Origin: JAHCIE01 sp034431435
Lineage (GTDB): Bacteria > Chloroflexota > Anaerolineae > Epilineales > JAHCIE01
Assembly (NCBI GenBank): GCA_034431435.1
Contig: DAOUDG010000020.1
Location: 1-22,506, forward strand
Reading direction: 5' to 3'
Length of the DNA: 22,506 nt
Part shown: one piece after another, positions 14,492 to 22,506 of the stretch
Layout: every line of letters starts with the position of its first letter
How positions within the stretch are numbered: position 1 is the stretch's first letter
The notes under the pieces: generated by a model
What the model was told of the DNA's origin: nothing
Database searches by the model: none
The model's input: only the letters and a program-made list of their open reading frames with translations
Program-made: the position numbers and the translations under genes

Positions 14492-15277
14492 CTACTCTTC
14501 CCACACTCCCCTTACCGCCTCATGTAGCAGGCCGTTGGTCGCCAGGATGCCGCCGCTGTCGAGCCGCCAGGGTTCGCCGCGCAGCCCCGTCACCCGCCCC
14601 CCGGCCTCCTGAATCATCAGCACCGCCGCCGCCGTGTCCCACGGCTGCAAGTGGACGTTGAAGTAGATGTCGAAGCAGCCCAGCGCCACGTAGGCCAGGG
14701 ACAGCGCCGCCGCCCCCGGCGAGCGAATCGTCATCACCTGTTCGCCCAGCGGCGCGAGGCGGCGCAGGCTATCGACGCGCAATTCCTGCGGGCTGGCCCA
14801 CTCGATACCCGCGATGGCGTCGATCAGCCGGTCGCGCCCGCTGACTCGCATCGGCACGCCGTTTAGCGTCGCCCCTTGCCCCTTGACCGCCGCGTACATC
14901 TCGGCACGGAGCGGGTCGTGCACCACGCCCACCAGGGACTCCCCCCCGCGTGTCAGGGCAATCGACGTGCAGAACAAGGGTATCCCGTGGCTGTAGTTGG
15001 TCGTGCCGTCGATGGGGTCGATAACCCATGTCAGGTCGCTCGGCCCGCCCGGCGTGGCGTCCTTCTCCTCGGCTAGGAAGGCGTGGTCGGGAAATGCCGC
15101 GCCGATGATAGCCTTGATAGCCGCCTGCGCGGCGTAGTCAGCCTCGGTGACCACGTCGCGTAGCCCCTTGCTGCTGACTGTCACCTTGCCCCGCGCCGCG
15201 ACGGCCACGTCCCCCGCCGCGCGTGCCGCCTCGTCCGCTACCCGCAGCCAGCGCGGGTCGATACTCTCACTGGGCAT
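14492..15277 (-). CDS. Inositol-1-monophosphatase family protein
   Basis: This is a 261-residue Mg-dependent phosphatase of the usual length. Motifs are AEEK near residue 70 (metal-ligand Glu), WVIDPIDGTTNY near 84-95 (the family signature with both Asp ligands) and QPWDTAAAVLMIQEAGG near 212-228. The family hydrolyses myo-inositol monophosphate and, in other members, histidinol phosphate, fructose bisphosphate, NADP or PAP. The exact substrate cannot be fixed from sequence. ATG 15275-15277 follows a GAGGAGAG ribosome site. The solute-binding protein gene ends 50 bases upstream on the same strand, with a small CCCGC/GCGGG hairpin between (15304-15317), so read-through is possible. Confidence 0.93.
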   Translation of the reverse strand: MPSESIDPRWLRVADEAARAAGDVAVAARGKVTVSSKGLRDVVTEADYAAQAAIKAIIGAAFPDHAFLAEEKDATPGGPSDLTWVIDPIDGTTNYSHGIPLFCTSIALTRGGESLVGVVHDPLRAEMYAAVKGQGATLNGVPMRVSGRDRLIDAIAGIEWASPQELRVDSLRRLAPLGEQVMTIRSPGAAALSLAYVALGCFDIYFNVHLQPWDTAAAVLMIQEAGGRVTGLRGEPWRLDSGGILATNGLLHEAVRGVWEE

Positions 15278-15327
15278 GGACTCTCCTCACGTCACACTGA
15301 CACCCCGCGCGAGCGGGATGGGCATGT

Positions 15328-16857
15328 CTACTTCAACGCCTCGGTCGTCGCTGTCACCATCATGTCGATGGCCTCCGCTGGCGTCGCCTTGTTGGTCATC
15401 ACTGCCACCAGACCATTGGCGACGCCGCCCCGCGCCGCCTGCCAGCCGGGCACGGTCGGCTCCGAGCGGGCATACTGGAACAGGTCGAAGCCCTGGGCAT
15501 AGACCGGGTTGTCCTTGAGGTACGCTTGCATCGTCGCCGTGTCCCGCGCCGCGCGGTTGACAGGGTAATAGTTGCTCTGGCTGCCCCACGTCGCCGACGC
15601 CTCGGGACTCAGCCAGAACTTGAGGAACTGCCACGCCGCCAGCGAGCGTTCGGGCGTCGTCTTGAGAATCGCGGCGCTGGGGCCAAACACGTTGACGACC
15701 GGCCGGGCCGTCGTGCGCGGGTAGGGCGCGAAGGACCAGGCGAAACGCTCCTTGTTGGTGGCCGGGTCGGTGACCACGCGGTGGTAGAAGGGCACGCCCG
15801 TTGACGTGCCGAAGGCAAACAGCGTCTTGCCCAGGCCGAAGTCCGCCTGGTCGCCGAACTGCTGCCCCGGCTGATAGGCATAGCCCTGGTCGAACAGTTC
15901 GCGATACCAGCGCAGCGTCGCCAGCCCCTGCTCGCGGAAGGCAGGCTGGTTGTCGGCGGTCAGGATGTCGCCGCCGCGACTGAAGACGAAGGATACGAAG
16001 CGCGAGGCGTCGGGCAGAAGCGCGGCGCACCACTTGTCGGGCGTCGTCGCCTTGACCTTCGCGCACACTTCCATGAACTGGTCGTAGGTCGCTGGCGGTC
16101 TGTCGTAGCCCAACTGCTTGAGCCAGTCGGCGTTATAGTACATGACATCCGCGCTGACGCCGGGCGGCAGGCTGAGGGTCTGGCCCGCAAAGTCGCGGTA
16201 CTTGTAGGCGTCGAGCAGAGCCGCGTCGATGTTGGCGCTCAGCGAGCCGGTCGCGGCCACCGAGGGCACACCCAGGCCATACTTGTCGCTCTGCATGAAT
16301 GGGTCCAGCGGCTGAACCACGTCCTCGCGGGCGTACTCGCTGACGGTGTAGGGGAAGCTCCACACCATGTCGGGGACGAGGTCGGCGGCGATGCCCGTCA
16401 GCGTCGCCTTGCGCGTCACGTCGTACATGCCTTTGTAGACGGGGCGCACCTTGATATTCGGGTACTGCGCCTCAAAGGCGGCGATGATGTCCTTGAGACC
16501 CTGCTCCTGGTTGGCGGTAAAAATGTGCCAGAAGATGACCTCGACCGGCTGGCCGCTGATGTCGATGGCGTCCACGGCGGCCGCGTCGGCCACGCCCTGG
16601 CCGATCTTCTGTCCCGGCGGCGACACCTGGGTCGGCACGGGTGTCGCCGTTGGCGGTACCGTCCGGGCCGCCACCGTGACGGCGACGGTCGCAACCGGGG
16701 TCGGCGCGGCGGCGGTGGGCGCAGCCGTGGCGGCCGTAGGCAGCGGCGCGACGGTGGCAGAGGCGGGGACCTGGGCCGTAGGTGAGCCGCCCGCACACGC
16801 GGCCAGCCCCAGCGCCAGGAACAAGACAACGAACAAGGAAAGGGAACGCATACACAT
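15328..16857 (-). CDS. Extracellular solute-binding lipoprotein (ABC transporter, family 1)
   Basis: This 509-residue protein has a lipoprotein signal with lipobox LAAC (C21). A long Ala/Pro/Thr/Val-rich linker (about 22-82) is followed by a periplasmic-binding fold of family 1, from VEVIFWHIF onward with EAQYPNIKV, a segment typical of the maltose and sn-glycerol-3-phosphate group. After lipid attachment it would sit on the outer face of the membrane and pass a sugar or phosphodiester to an ABC permease. No permease or ATPase gene is next to it here; the neighbours are an efflux adaptor upstream (38 bases) and a phosphatase downstream. The start may be ATG 16857 or 16851, as neither has a clear ribosome site. 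The class is certain; the ligand is unknown. Confidence 0.9.
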   Translation of the reverse strand: MCMRSLSLFVVLFLALGLAACAGGSPTAQVPASATVAPLPTAATAAPTAAAPTPVATVAVTVAARTVPPTATPVPTQVSPPGQKIGQGVADAAAVDAIDISGQPVEVIFWHIFTANQEQGLKDIIAAFEAQYPNIKVRPVYKGMYDVTRKATLTGIAADLVPDMVWSFPYTVSEYAREDVVQPLDPFMQSDKYGLGVPSVAATGSLSANIDAALLDAYKYRDFAGQTLSLPPGVSADVMYYNADWLKQLGYDRPPATYDQFMEVCAKVKATTPDKWCAALLPDASRFVSFVFSRGGDILTADNQPAFREQGLATLRWYRELFDQGYAYQPGQQFGDQADFGLGKTLFAFGTSTGVPFYHRVVTDPATNKERFAWSFAPYPRTTARPVVNVFGPSAAILKTTPERSLAAWQFLKFWLSPEASATWGSQSNYYPVNRAARDTATMQAYLKDNPVYAQGFDLFQYARSEPTVPGWQAARGGVANGLVAVMTNKATPAEAIDMMVTATTEALK

Positions 16858-16895
16858 CCATTTCGGTTGAGTCGCCCACTGCGGAGGAAGAAGAC

Positions 16896-18065
16896 CTATT
16901 CCACGATCACCAGGTCGCCCTCGCGCAGCCCATCAAGAATCTCCACCTGCTGTTTGTCACTCAAGCCAGTGGTGACTTCGGCTTCGATGGGGCGGCCGTT
17001 GCGTAGCACACGCACGATCTTTTGGCGACCCACGCTCTGCACGGCGCGAGCAGGAACCAGCAGGGCGTCCGGTTTGGTGCGCGTGGCGATAGTGACCGTC
17101 GCCCCCATGCCCGGCTTCAGGGCCAGGTCGGTAGGCGGCAGCTCGAGCCAGGCTGTGTAGCTCGTCGCGCCCTGGCGCGTCGTGGCGGCGGGGGCGATGC
17201 GCGTGACCGTGGCGGCCAGCGTCTGGCCGGGGAAAGCATCCAGGCGTACCTCCGCCGACTGGCCCGCCTGGACCGGCGGCGCATCCACTTCCTCAACGTC
17301 CGCCTCGATATGCTGCTTCGTGACATCGGCCAACAGGACGAGGGGCGCGCCCGCGCCGACGGTCTCGCCGGGCCGCGTCAGCACATCCAGCACGACGCCC
17401 GCAAAGGGCGCGGTGAGCCGCGTCTCGTCGAGGCGGGCGCGGGCCGTGGCCAAAGCCAGCTCAGCCTGGGCGACGCCCGTCTGTAAGGCGGCGACCGCCT
17501 CGGGTGGCGAGCCGCTGAGGGCCTTGTCCAGGCTGGCGCGGGCGCGCTGGTAGGCGGCCTTGGCGGCTTCGAGTCTGGCGGCCTCCTCGCTGGTCCTGGC
17601 GTCGGGCTGTTTGGCGCGGTCATCGTACTGGGCCTGCGCCACCTCGCGGGCAACGGTCGCCTCGCGGACGGCGGCCTGGGCCGCCTCGATGTCGGCGGGT
17701 GAGCCGCCCGCCCGCGCCTGATCGAGTTTCTGCCGCCGCGCCGCCAGTTCTAGCTCGGCCTGCCTGACATCGCGCTCAGCCTGCGCCGCGTCCAGGGTCA
17801 GCAGCGCCTGCCCTGCCTCGACCTTATCCCCTATCTGGACCTTCACGTCGGCCACGCGCCCGCCGCCGCGTAGCGACAGTTGCGCCTGGCGGTCGGGGCG
17901 AACGCGCCCCAGGGCCTCGATGCTGGAATTGATGGGGCCGCGCGAGACGCGCACCACGTTGGCGGGGGCCTCGGCGCGGCGCGGCAGCGCCCAGGCGATT
18001 ACGGCCAGCAGCGCCAACAGGCCGAGGCCCAGGGCGAGCCAGGTCAGGCTGCGACGAGAGAGCAT
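16896..18065 (-). CDS. Efflux periplasmic adaptor (HlyD/MacA-type membrane fusion protein)
   Basis: This 389-residue protein has an N-terminal TM anchor (about 9-27). A first half-lipoyl segment lies near 66-95 (GRVADVKVQIGDKVEAGQAL), followed by a long Ala/Arg/Glu-rich coiled coil (about 95-215). The second half-lipoyl segment reads TRLTAPFAGVV-like with PGETVGAG, then come a beta-barrel domain and a C-terminal membrane-proximal domain (VPARAVQSVG to the end). Adaptors of this family bridge an inner-membrane transporter, such as a MacB-type ABC or an RND pump, to outer components. No transporter gene is in the window. It is the first gene of a possible run: adaptor, binding protein (38-base gap), phosphatase (50-base gap). 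ATG 18065 has no good ribosome site. Confidence 0.9.
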   Translation of the reverse strand: MLSRRSLTWLALGLGLLALLAVIAWALPRRAEAPANVVRVSRGPINSSIEALGRVRPDRQAQLSLRGGGRVADVKVQIGDKVEAGQALLTLDAAQAERDVRQAELELAARRQKLDQARAGGSPADIEAAQAAVREATVAREVAQAQYDDRAKQPDARTSEEAARLEAAKAAYQRARASLDKALSGSPPEAVAALQTGVAQAELALATARARLDETRLTAPFAGVVLDVLTRPGETVGAGAPLVLLADVTKQHIEADVEEVDAPPVQAGQSAEVRLDAFPGQTLAATVTRIAPAATTRQGATSYTAWLELPPTDLALKPGMGATVTIATRTKPDALLVPARAVQSVGRQKIVRVLRNGRPIEAEVTTGLSDKQQVEILDGLREGDLVIVE

Positions 18066-18150
18066 GGTGGGGAGCGACTTTCAGGAGTGGAGCGATAGCT
18101 AGAATCCGGTTCGTTGTCCCAATTATCGGCAGGTTGCGCCTCACGCGCAA

Positions 18151-18184
18151 AGACCCGAAGGGTTCTCCCGAACCCTTCGGGTCT
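18151..18184 (-). terminator. Perfect 15-base hairpin after the propeller gene
   Basis: AGACCCGAAGGGTTC (18151-18165) and GAACCCTTCGGGTCT (18170-18184) pair perfectly around TCCC. It is downstream of the gene ending at 18209 on the - strand and is followed by TTTGCG there, a weak T-run. It likely acts as a terminator and may be a dispersed palindrome. Confidence 0.75.
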
Positions 18185-18208
18185 GCTGCAACGCGCGACG
18201 CGCCCGCC

Positions 18209-20260
18209 TTACGGCAGCGGGTTCTTGCTGATGAGCGGCAGGACGATCTGATCGACGGCCACGTTGAGGCTACCGACCTGGAAGGGGCCGCTCTCCTCGA
18301 CCCCGCTCTCAGTATTGTAGAGCAGATTGAGGGACTGGACGAGTGTCTTGCCGAGCAGGGGCCGCTTGAAGCCGATGACCCATTCGATGTCGAGGGCCGC
18401 GCTCTCAGGGCCGTGGGATGTCTTGGTCATCCTGTCGACGTACAGGGTCGTATGGCGGGTCTCGATGGGGCTTCCGGTGCCGATCTGGATTCCGCCCAGC
18501 CAGGTGCCGGGGTTGTCAGGATCCTCGAGGTACACCTTGTCCTCGGCAGCCACATATCGGCCGTGGAAGTAGGTTCCCATCTCGTCCGACAGCAGCACCC
18601 GCACCTCCGCCAGGCCATCCCAGCCGTTGACATGGTCGCACGACGAGGTGATGGTGGTCATGCCGATGACATCATTCGCGCTCTGATCGGGGGCATCGGG
18701 CGACAGAGGCAGTTGCTTCTGGGCGGCCAGGTTGAGGGTACCCGAGATGACGCGAATGAAGGGCGGGCGATTGCTGCCCCAGGCGGGGCCTTCGGGCAGG
18801 CGACGCGCCTCGAACACGTCCGTCGTATTGCCGAAGCGCGCATCCTCCTGCCAGGCAACGTAGGGCGTGGTTGGCGAGGCGGCCAGCGACGGCACGTCGG
18901 AGGTGTTGAGGAAGAAGGAGTTGAGACCCCGGAACGGGTCGCTGTCCAGGTCCCAGCGCTCGCGCCCGGGGCGAGCATCGCCCAGGTGCTTGACGATGAG
19001 CACGTCGGTCCCGCCGACGGTCTCGACGAAGGCGACGTGGGGCACGTTACCCACGAAGACGAGGTCGGGGCTGTGGGCGTTGTTGAAGCTGAACACATTC
19101 AGCGCGCCGCCGACCGGCACCCAGCGCGTGCCGTCGAACTTGCTGACAAAGACCTTGGTCGAGAGGCCGTCGAACTCCTCCCAGGTCACCCACGGTGTAG
19201 GTGCGGCGGGGTTCTGGCCGGGCAGCGAGCCGAAGGCGATCTTGGGGTCCTCGGCGTCGCGGTCGGTGTTGCGATTGAGGGCGCAGGTCCGCTCGTTGCT
19301 GCCACAAGCCGGCTGCGCGTCCCAACGGAAACCACCCTCGGCCGTCGCGTCGGCAACCGCCTTGGCGGCGAAGACGCGAGCGGCGCGTCCCCCGCCTTCC
19401 TCGTACCAGACGACCCACGGCACGGTGAAGTTGGCGCCGCCGAAGGCGAAGTCCGGCTCGATACCGTCGCGCGAGGTATCAACATTGAGGCTCGGCCCGA
19501 CACCGCCGATGAGCTTGCCGGTGGGCACGAAGCGCACGCCGCCATTGGCGCCCGCGTCCGCCTCACCGCGCGACACGAAGATCTGCCTGGCCTGGGCCGT
19601 CGAGCTGTTCTCGTCCCACGCCACCCAGGGCATGAAATTGGTCGCGCCCGCTGTCGTGGACCCACCGGCGATGGAGGGGTTGTCCGCGTCCTCGGTCAGG
19701 TTGATGTTGAGGCTCGGAATGCTGCGGCCGGGGCCAGTCGCGCCGACAGACTGCCACTTCTCACCGCCGTCGTTGATCAGCTTGCTGGCGAAGATGCTCT
19801 GCTTGTTGCCCAGAGTGACCACTGGCTCGGACCAGGCGACGAAGGGTTGGGTGCCCTGCGCGCTCACGACAGGTCCGGCCAGCCCAAGCGATGGGCTTTC
19901 AGCCTGGGCCACATTGTCGCGGTTGAGGATGCCGTTGTTGGCCGCCGTGCCGCGTGTCACCCACTGGTTCGTTCCAGCGTTGAAAGAGCGCACGTAGGCC
20001 TGATTCAGATTCGTACCCACAGGGTTGCGGACGAAGGCCACCCACGGCACGGGTAGACCATTGGCGCCTACGGCCGCGTCGACCACCAGGGATGGCTCGG
20101 TGGATACCGAGGACGATGGATTCACCGCCGTGTCGTGGCGTTGGAAACCGCCCACCACGGTGGGAACCGCGCCAGGAGCGGCCAGGCCGGCCACGGAGCC
20201 GAGGACCACGAGGACTGGCACTATCAACAGCAAGGCGAAGCGGGGCGACAACCGTTTCAT
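18209..20260 (-). CDS. Secreted protein with seven propeller-like PWVAW repeats
   Basis: This 683-residue protein has a Sec-type signal peptide (about 1-29). Between residues about 55 and 500 a unit occurs seven times: a [E/S/N/D/V]-P-[S/D/K] strand, then P-[WFHY]-V-[AVT]-[WF]-x-[E/R], then a strand of the type IFVSR or VFVSK. The P-x-V cores fall near 72, 139, 211, 281, 356, 407 and 466. Seven sialidase/WD-like blades would make a seven-bladed propeller. The C-terminal region (about 500-683) is a separate beta-rich domain ending in IVLPLISKNPLP. Expected location is extracellular or cell-surface; no catalytic residues were identified, so binding rather than catalysis is suggested. ATG 20260 follows AAGGAGGT at ideal spacing, and a GTG at 20263 is too close. 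The family was not recognised by name. Confidence 0.8.
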   Translation of the reverse strand: MKRLSPRFALLLIVPVLVVLGSVAGLAAPGAVPTVVGGFQRHDTAVNPSSSVSTEPSLVVDAAVGANGLPVPWVAFVRNPVGTNLNQAYVRSFNAGTNQWVTRGTAANNGILNRDNVAQAESPSLGLAGPVVSAQGTQPFVAWSEPVVTLGNKQSIFASKLINDGGEKWQSVGATGPGRSIPSLNINLTEDADNPSIAGGSTTAGATNFMPWVAWDENSSTAQARQIFVSRGEADAGANGGVRFVPTGKLIGGVGPSLNVDTSRDGIEPDFAFGGANFTVPWVVWYEEGGGRAARVFAAKAVADATAEGGFRWDAQPACGSNERTCALNRNTDRDAEDPKIAFGSLPGQNPAAPTPWVTWEEFDGLSTKVFVSKFDGTRWVPVGGALNVFSFNNAHSPDLVFVGNVPHVAFVETVGGTDVLIVKHLGDARPGRERWDLDSDPFRGLNSFFLNTSDVPSLAASPTTPYVAWQEDARFGNTTDVFEARRLPEGPAWGSNRPPFIRVISGTLNLAAQKQLPLSPDAPDQSANDVIGMTTITSSCDHVNGWDGLAEVRVLLSDEMGTYFHGRYVAAEDKVYLEDPDNPGTWLGGIQIGTGSPIETRHTTLYVDRMTKTSHGPESAALDIEWVIGFKRPLLGKTLVQSLNLLYNTESGVEESGPFQVGSLNVAVDQIVLPLISKNPLP

Positions 20261-20352
20261 CACGGACCTCCTTGGGTGTGTTCTGCTGCTGTAGACGGAC
20301 GACGGGTTCCGGGGGATTTCTTGGCGTTGCGTTGGGGTTAATGGGTGGCGAC

Positions 20353-20393
20353 GGTTCGGCGAGAGCGGCCCCCCTCATCGCTCTTGCCGAACC
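20353..20393 (-). terminator. Long hairpin after the ferritin-like gene
   Basis: GGTTCGGCGAGAGCG (20353-20367) pairs with CGCTCTTGCCGAACC (20379-20393) at 14 of 15 positions around an 11-base loop. It starts two bases past the stop of the ferritin-like gene. No T-run follows. It separates that gene from the propeller gene 134 bases downstream. Confidence 0.65.
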
Positions 20394-20394
20394 C

Positions 20395-21792
20395 TCATCG
20401 CCCGGCGCGGCGCACCTCGGGCAGGAAGGCGCGATAGGCGGCGGTGGGAATGGGGGCGCAGCCGAAGCGATCCACGGCAACGTTGATCTGGTCCGTCGTG
20501 GGCAGATCGGCAGGGTTGGTGAAGGTGTCGCTACCCTGGAGGAAAGGCCGCAGGGCGGCAGCGGCATCCGCCACACAGCTAAAGGAGGCCTTCACCAGAC
20601 ACAGGTTATTCGGCGGCTGCTGCCCGCCGATGAAGCGCCCCAGGATGCGATGCTCGGCTTCGACACCGAGGATTTGACCGGCGGTTTGGGCCAGCAGGGG
20701 CAGGCCCAGGCGGGCAAACTGCTGCATGGCCGCCAGGTAGGCGGCAATGAAGGCGTTCTCCAGCGTGTCCAGGATGCCCAGGAAGGTGGGCAGGTCGTCG
20801 AAGGCGTTGGCCGGGTAGTAGAGGCGCGTTGGGGGAGCGGCCGCACCCTGGGCAGTCAGATACGCCAGGTGGTTGCGCTCCTCGTCCAGCGCGGCTTGCA
20901 GATACCACTGGCGAGCCACGGACAGGTCGTGGAAGAAGCCGCCCTCGATGCCCCGGTAGTAGAAGGTGATGCCGACGGCTTCGGCGGCGGCAGCGATGCC
21001 CAGGATATCGGCCAGGCTCTCCTGGCAGGTCGCGGCGACGGCCAGGGGCACAGCCTCGCAGGTAACACCATTGATGGCGGCGATGACCTGCGCGTCGCTG
21101 GGCATGGGGAACGGCCCCTGATAGTTCGCCCCGCCGTGGAGGTAGAAGGTGAAGATGCCCATCATCTGGGCGGGGCATTCCAGGGGCGCGCTTTCGAAGC
21201 ATAGATCGTTGGGCGGCGGCGGGCTGTCGCCGGCGACCTCACGGCCGAGGACGCGATGCTCGGCTTCGATACCCACGATCTGGCCGGCTATCTCGGCCAG
21301 GACCGGCTCACCGAGTTCGACGAAGCGGCGGGCCGCCGCCAGATAGGCAGCCATGAAGTCGCTCTCCAGCTTCTCAATTGTGGCGACAAAGACGGCCAGG
21401 TCGTCGAAGCCGAAGGTGCGCGGTGGAAAATAGAAGGATGTCTGCAGGGGGGCCGCGCCTTGCGCGGTGAGGTACTGGTAATGGCTGCGTTCCTGGTCCA
21501 GCGCGGCGCGGAAGGCGTTCTGGATGTCGTTGGGCAGCCGCACGAACCAGTCGCTCTGGATGGCCTTGTAGTAGAAGGTCATGGCGAGAGCCTCGGCTGT
21601 GGCGGCCAGATTCAGAATCAGTGGCAGGTCTTCGATGCAGATGCCGGGGGTGGCGGTCGTCGCCGCCAGCCCACCGGCCGCGCGGGCCAGGCCGATCGGC
21701 AGCATGGTGGCGCCAACAGTCACGGCGGCCAGGCGTAGAAAGTCGCGGCGAGACAGGGGGACAGAGGGTGATTCGCGGCCAGTGGCGGGCAT
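20395..21792 (-). CDS. Tat-exported tandem ferritin-like protein
   Basis: This is a 465-residue protein. A Tat signal SRRDFLRLAAV lies at about 14-24, followed by a hydrophobic segment and an ARA cleavage-like site. Two homologous ferritin-like four-helix domains follow. Domain 1 has E67, ExxH E101-H104, E140/E143 and ExxH E176-H179. Domain 2 has E271, E305-H308, E345 and E378-H381. Parallel words are FYYKAI/FYYRGI, YLTAQGA/YLTAQGA and EAEHRVLGR/EAEHRILGR. Each therefore keeps a full di-iron ligand set. Seven or more Cys lie in the linker and C-terminal segments. Export of a folded metalloprotein through Tat fits. Reaction unknown: iron binding, oxidase or peroxide handling are possible. ATG 21798 is an alternative start, but GAGGT has better spacing to 21792. 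Confidence 0.85.
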   Translation of the reverse strand: MPATGRESPSVPLSRRDFLRLAAVTVGATMLPIGLARAAGGLAATTATPGICIEDLPLILNLAATAEALAMTFYYKAIQSDWFVRLPNDIQNAFRAALDQERSHYQYLTAQGAAPLQTSFYFPPRTFGFDDLAVFVATIEKLESDFMAAYLAAARRFVELGEPVLAEIAGQIVGIEAEHRVLGREVAGDSPPPPNDLCFESAPLECPAQMMGIFTFYLHGGANYQGPFPMPSDAQVIAAINGVTCEAVPLAVAATCQESLADILGIAAAAEAVGITFYYRGIEGGFFHDLSVARQWYLQAALDEERNHLAYLTAQGAAAPPTRLYYPANAFDDLPTFLGILDTLENAFIAAYLAAMQQFARLGLPLLAQTAGQILGVEAEHRILGRFIGGQQPPNNLCLVKASFSCVADAAAALRPFLQGSDTFTNPADLPTTDQINVAVDRFGCAPIPTAAYRAFLPEVRRAGR

Positions 21793-21884
21793 AGGCATAC
21801 CTCGCGCGTCACGACTCGGTGGGCGATGCTCCCTGAGGTGACGCGCGAGACGCCAGGCCGGATTTCACACGCTAGGGCAGCGTT

Positions 21885-22253
21885 CTACGTCGCCGGGCTG
21901 GTTCGGGTGTGACGCCAGAGAAGCAAACCCGCCACTACGGGCGGCAGAACCATGGTCGCGAGAATGAAGGGGTAGAAGGTCCGCCAGCCGCCGATACTGA
22001 GGGGGTAAATGAGGGCCAGGGCCAGGCCAACAACCACGAGGACCGGCCCGCCGACACGCTCCCACCGCCAGGCTAGCAGGGCAATAGCGATAAAGAGGAG
22101 GCCAGGCAGGGCGGTATGCATCACGATACCCAGGGGGTCCAGGCCCTCACCGATGCCAGAGGCAAGGCCGAACCAGGTCCAAAAGCCCGCCCACAGGATG
22201 AGGATCGCATGGGCGGCGCGAACGCTCCAATCGGAGCCGAGATAGTGCAGCAT
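21885..22253 (-). CDS. Small four-TM membrane protein of unknown function
   Basis: This is a 122-residue, very hydrophobic protein. Four TM segments are predicted: near 12-32 (AHAILILWAGFWTWFGLAS), 43-62, 69-86 and 92-112. The loop between the first two contains GEGLDPLGIVMHTALPG. There is no signal peptide and no catalytic motif. ATG 22251-22253 is chosen because GGGAGG lies at good spacing before it; a GTG at 22259 overlaps that site. The gene precedes the ferritin-like gene on the same strand by about 90 bases, so co-transcription is possible. Family not recognised. Confidence 0.75.
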   Translation of the reverse strand: MLHYLGSDWSVRAAHAILILWAGFWTWFGLASGIGEGLDPLGIVMHTALPGLLFIAIALLAWRWERVGGPVLVVVGLALALIYPLSIGGWRTFYPFILATMVLPPVVAGLLLWRHTRTSPAT

Positions 22254-22365
22254 ATTCACCTCCCGCGACGACCCCGAACGCCAACGACATTGGGGGCGGG
22301 GGCGGTCGTCACTCTACCCCCAGTAAATCACCATCCATCTGCCGTGTCAAGGGCAAAATTGAACG

Positions 22366-22402
22366 CGCGGCCCTCAGGGGAGGGAGTCCCCTGAGGGCCG
22401 CG
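22366..22402 (-). terminator. Rho-independent-like hairpin after the right-edge gene
   Basis: Arms of 16 bases (22366-22381 and 22387-22402) pair perfectly around GGGAG. On the - strand the stem is followed by CGTTCAATTTTG, a usable T-rich tail. It lies 34 bases past the stop of the partial gene at the window edge. The rest of 22254-22365 shows a lone TTGACA on the - strand (22345-22350) without a matching -10. Confidence 0.75.
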
Positions 22403-22435
22403 TGGGTCAGGCATGCGCCAGGGGCGCGCGCCTGG

Positions 22436-22506
22436 CTAGGGCTGCCAGCCCGGTTGCCCAGGGCACACCGGCGGGAAGCCCTCCCAGTCGAAGTTGGGAC
22501 AGCGCC
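22436..22506 (-). CDS. C-terminal end of a gene cut by the right edge (tentative)
   Basis: One reverse frame from the window edge reads RCPNFDWEGFPPVCPGQPGWQP and then TAG at 22436-22438. The two Cys and the aromatic/Pro content look like a real protein tail rather than noise, and a strong terminator-like hairpin follows at the expected place. Only 22 residues are visible, so no function can be given. Confidence 0.45.
   Translation of the reverse strand, partial: RCPNFDWEGFPPVCPGQPGWQP

Noticed and set aside
18134..20056. A 640-codon + strand open frame opposite the propeller gene
   Set aside because: The opposite strand has a signal peptide, a strong ribosome site and seven protein repeats; this frame is its complement.
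22345..22350. A TTGACA box as promoter of the small four-TM gene
   Set aside because: No -10 box is found at 15-19 bases on the same strand.

Overview
This GC-rich window looks like ordinary chromosome from a Chloroflexota-type bacterium (Anaerolineae-like). That placement is an inference. It rests on GC richness, CIRCE-controlled groES-groL, GGACGAAGG-family intergenic repeats, Tat and lipoprotein exported proteins, and the mix of gene families. No tRNA, rRNA, CRISPR array, transposase or phage module was seen.

Layout. On the left, groES and a groL cut by the window edge run leftward. They diverge from an ABC-F ATPase, and the divergent region holds two CIRCE operators and two good sigma-70 promoters. 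Next on the + strand come an MrfA/YprA-type repair helicase and a translationally coupled dodecin. A four-TM membrane protein on the - strand follows. A promoter with a roughly 150-base structured leader then drives a two-gene operon of unknown function on the + strand: an 81-residue protein ending in Gly-Gly, then a membrane-anchored protein. A long hairpin separates this from a - strand block of nucleic-acid enzymes: RNase J, an orphan DNA methyltransferase, a family-4 uracil-DNA glycosylase and a Kal-like hotdog protein with an Arg/Gly/Pro/Ser-rich tail. A membrane-anchored TPR protein lies on the + strand and converges with an inositol-monophosphatase gene.

The right third is mostly envelope and export functions, all on the - strand: an efflux adaptor, a lipoprotein sugar-type solute-binding protein (with the phosphatase as possible last gene of that run), a secreted protein with seven propeller-like repeats, a Tat-exported tandem ferritin-like protein, a small four-TM protein and the tail of one further gene at the right edge.

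The helicase, methyltransferase, family-4 UDG and RNase J make the left and middle of the window rich in DNA repair and RNA processing, but they are not one operon. No defence system or other complete new system is demonstrated. The best candidates for novelty are the diglycine small-protein operon with its leader, the RG-rich tail on the hotdog enzyme, the tandem ferritin-like protein, and the in-frame capture of intergenic repeats inside the helicase.
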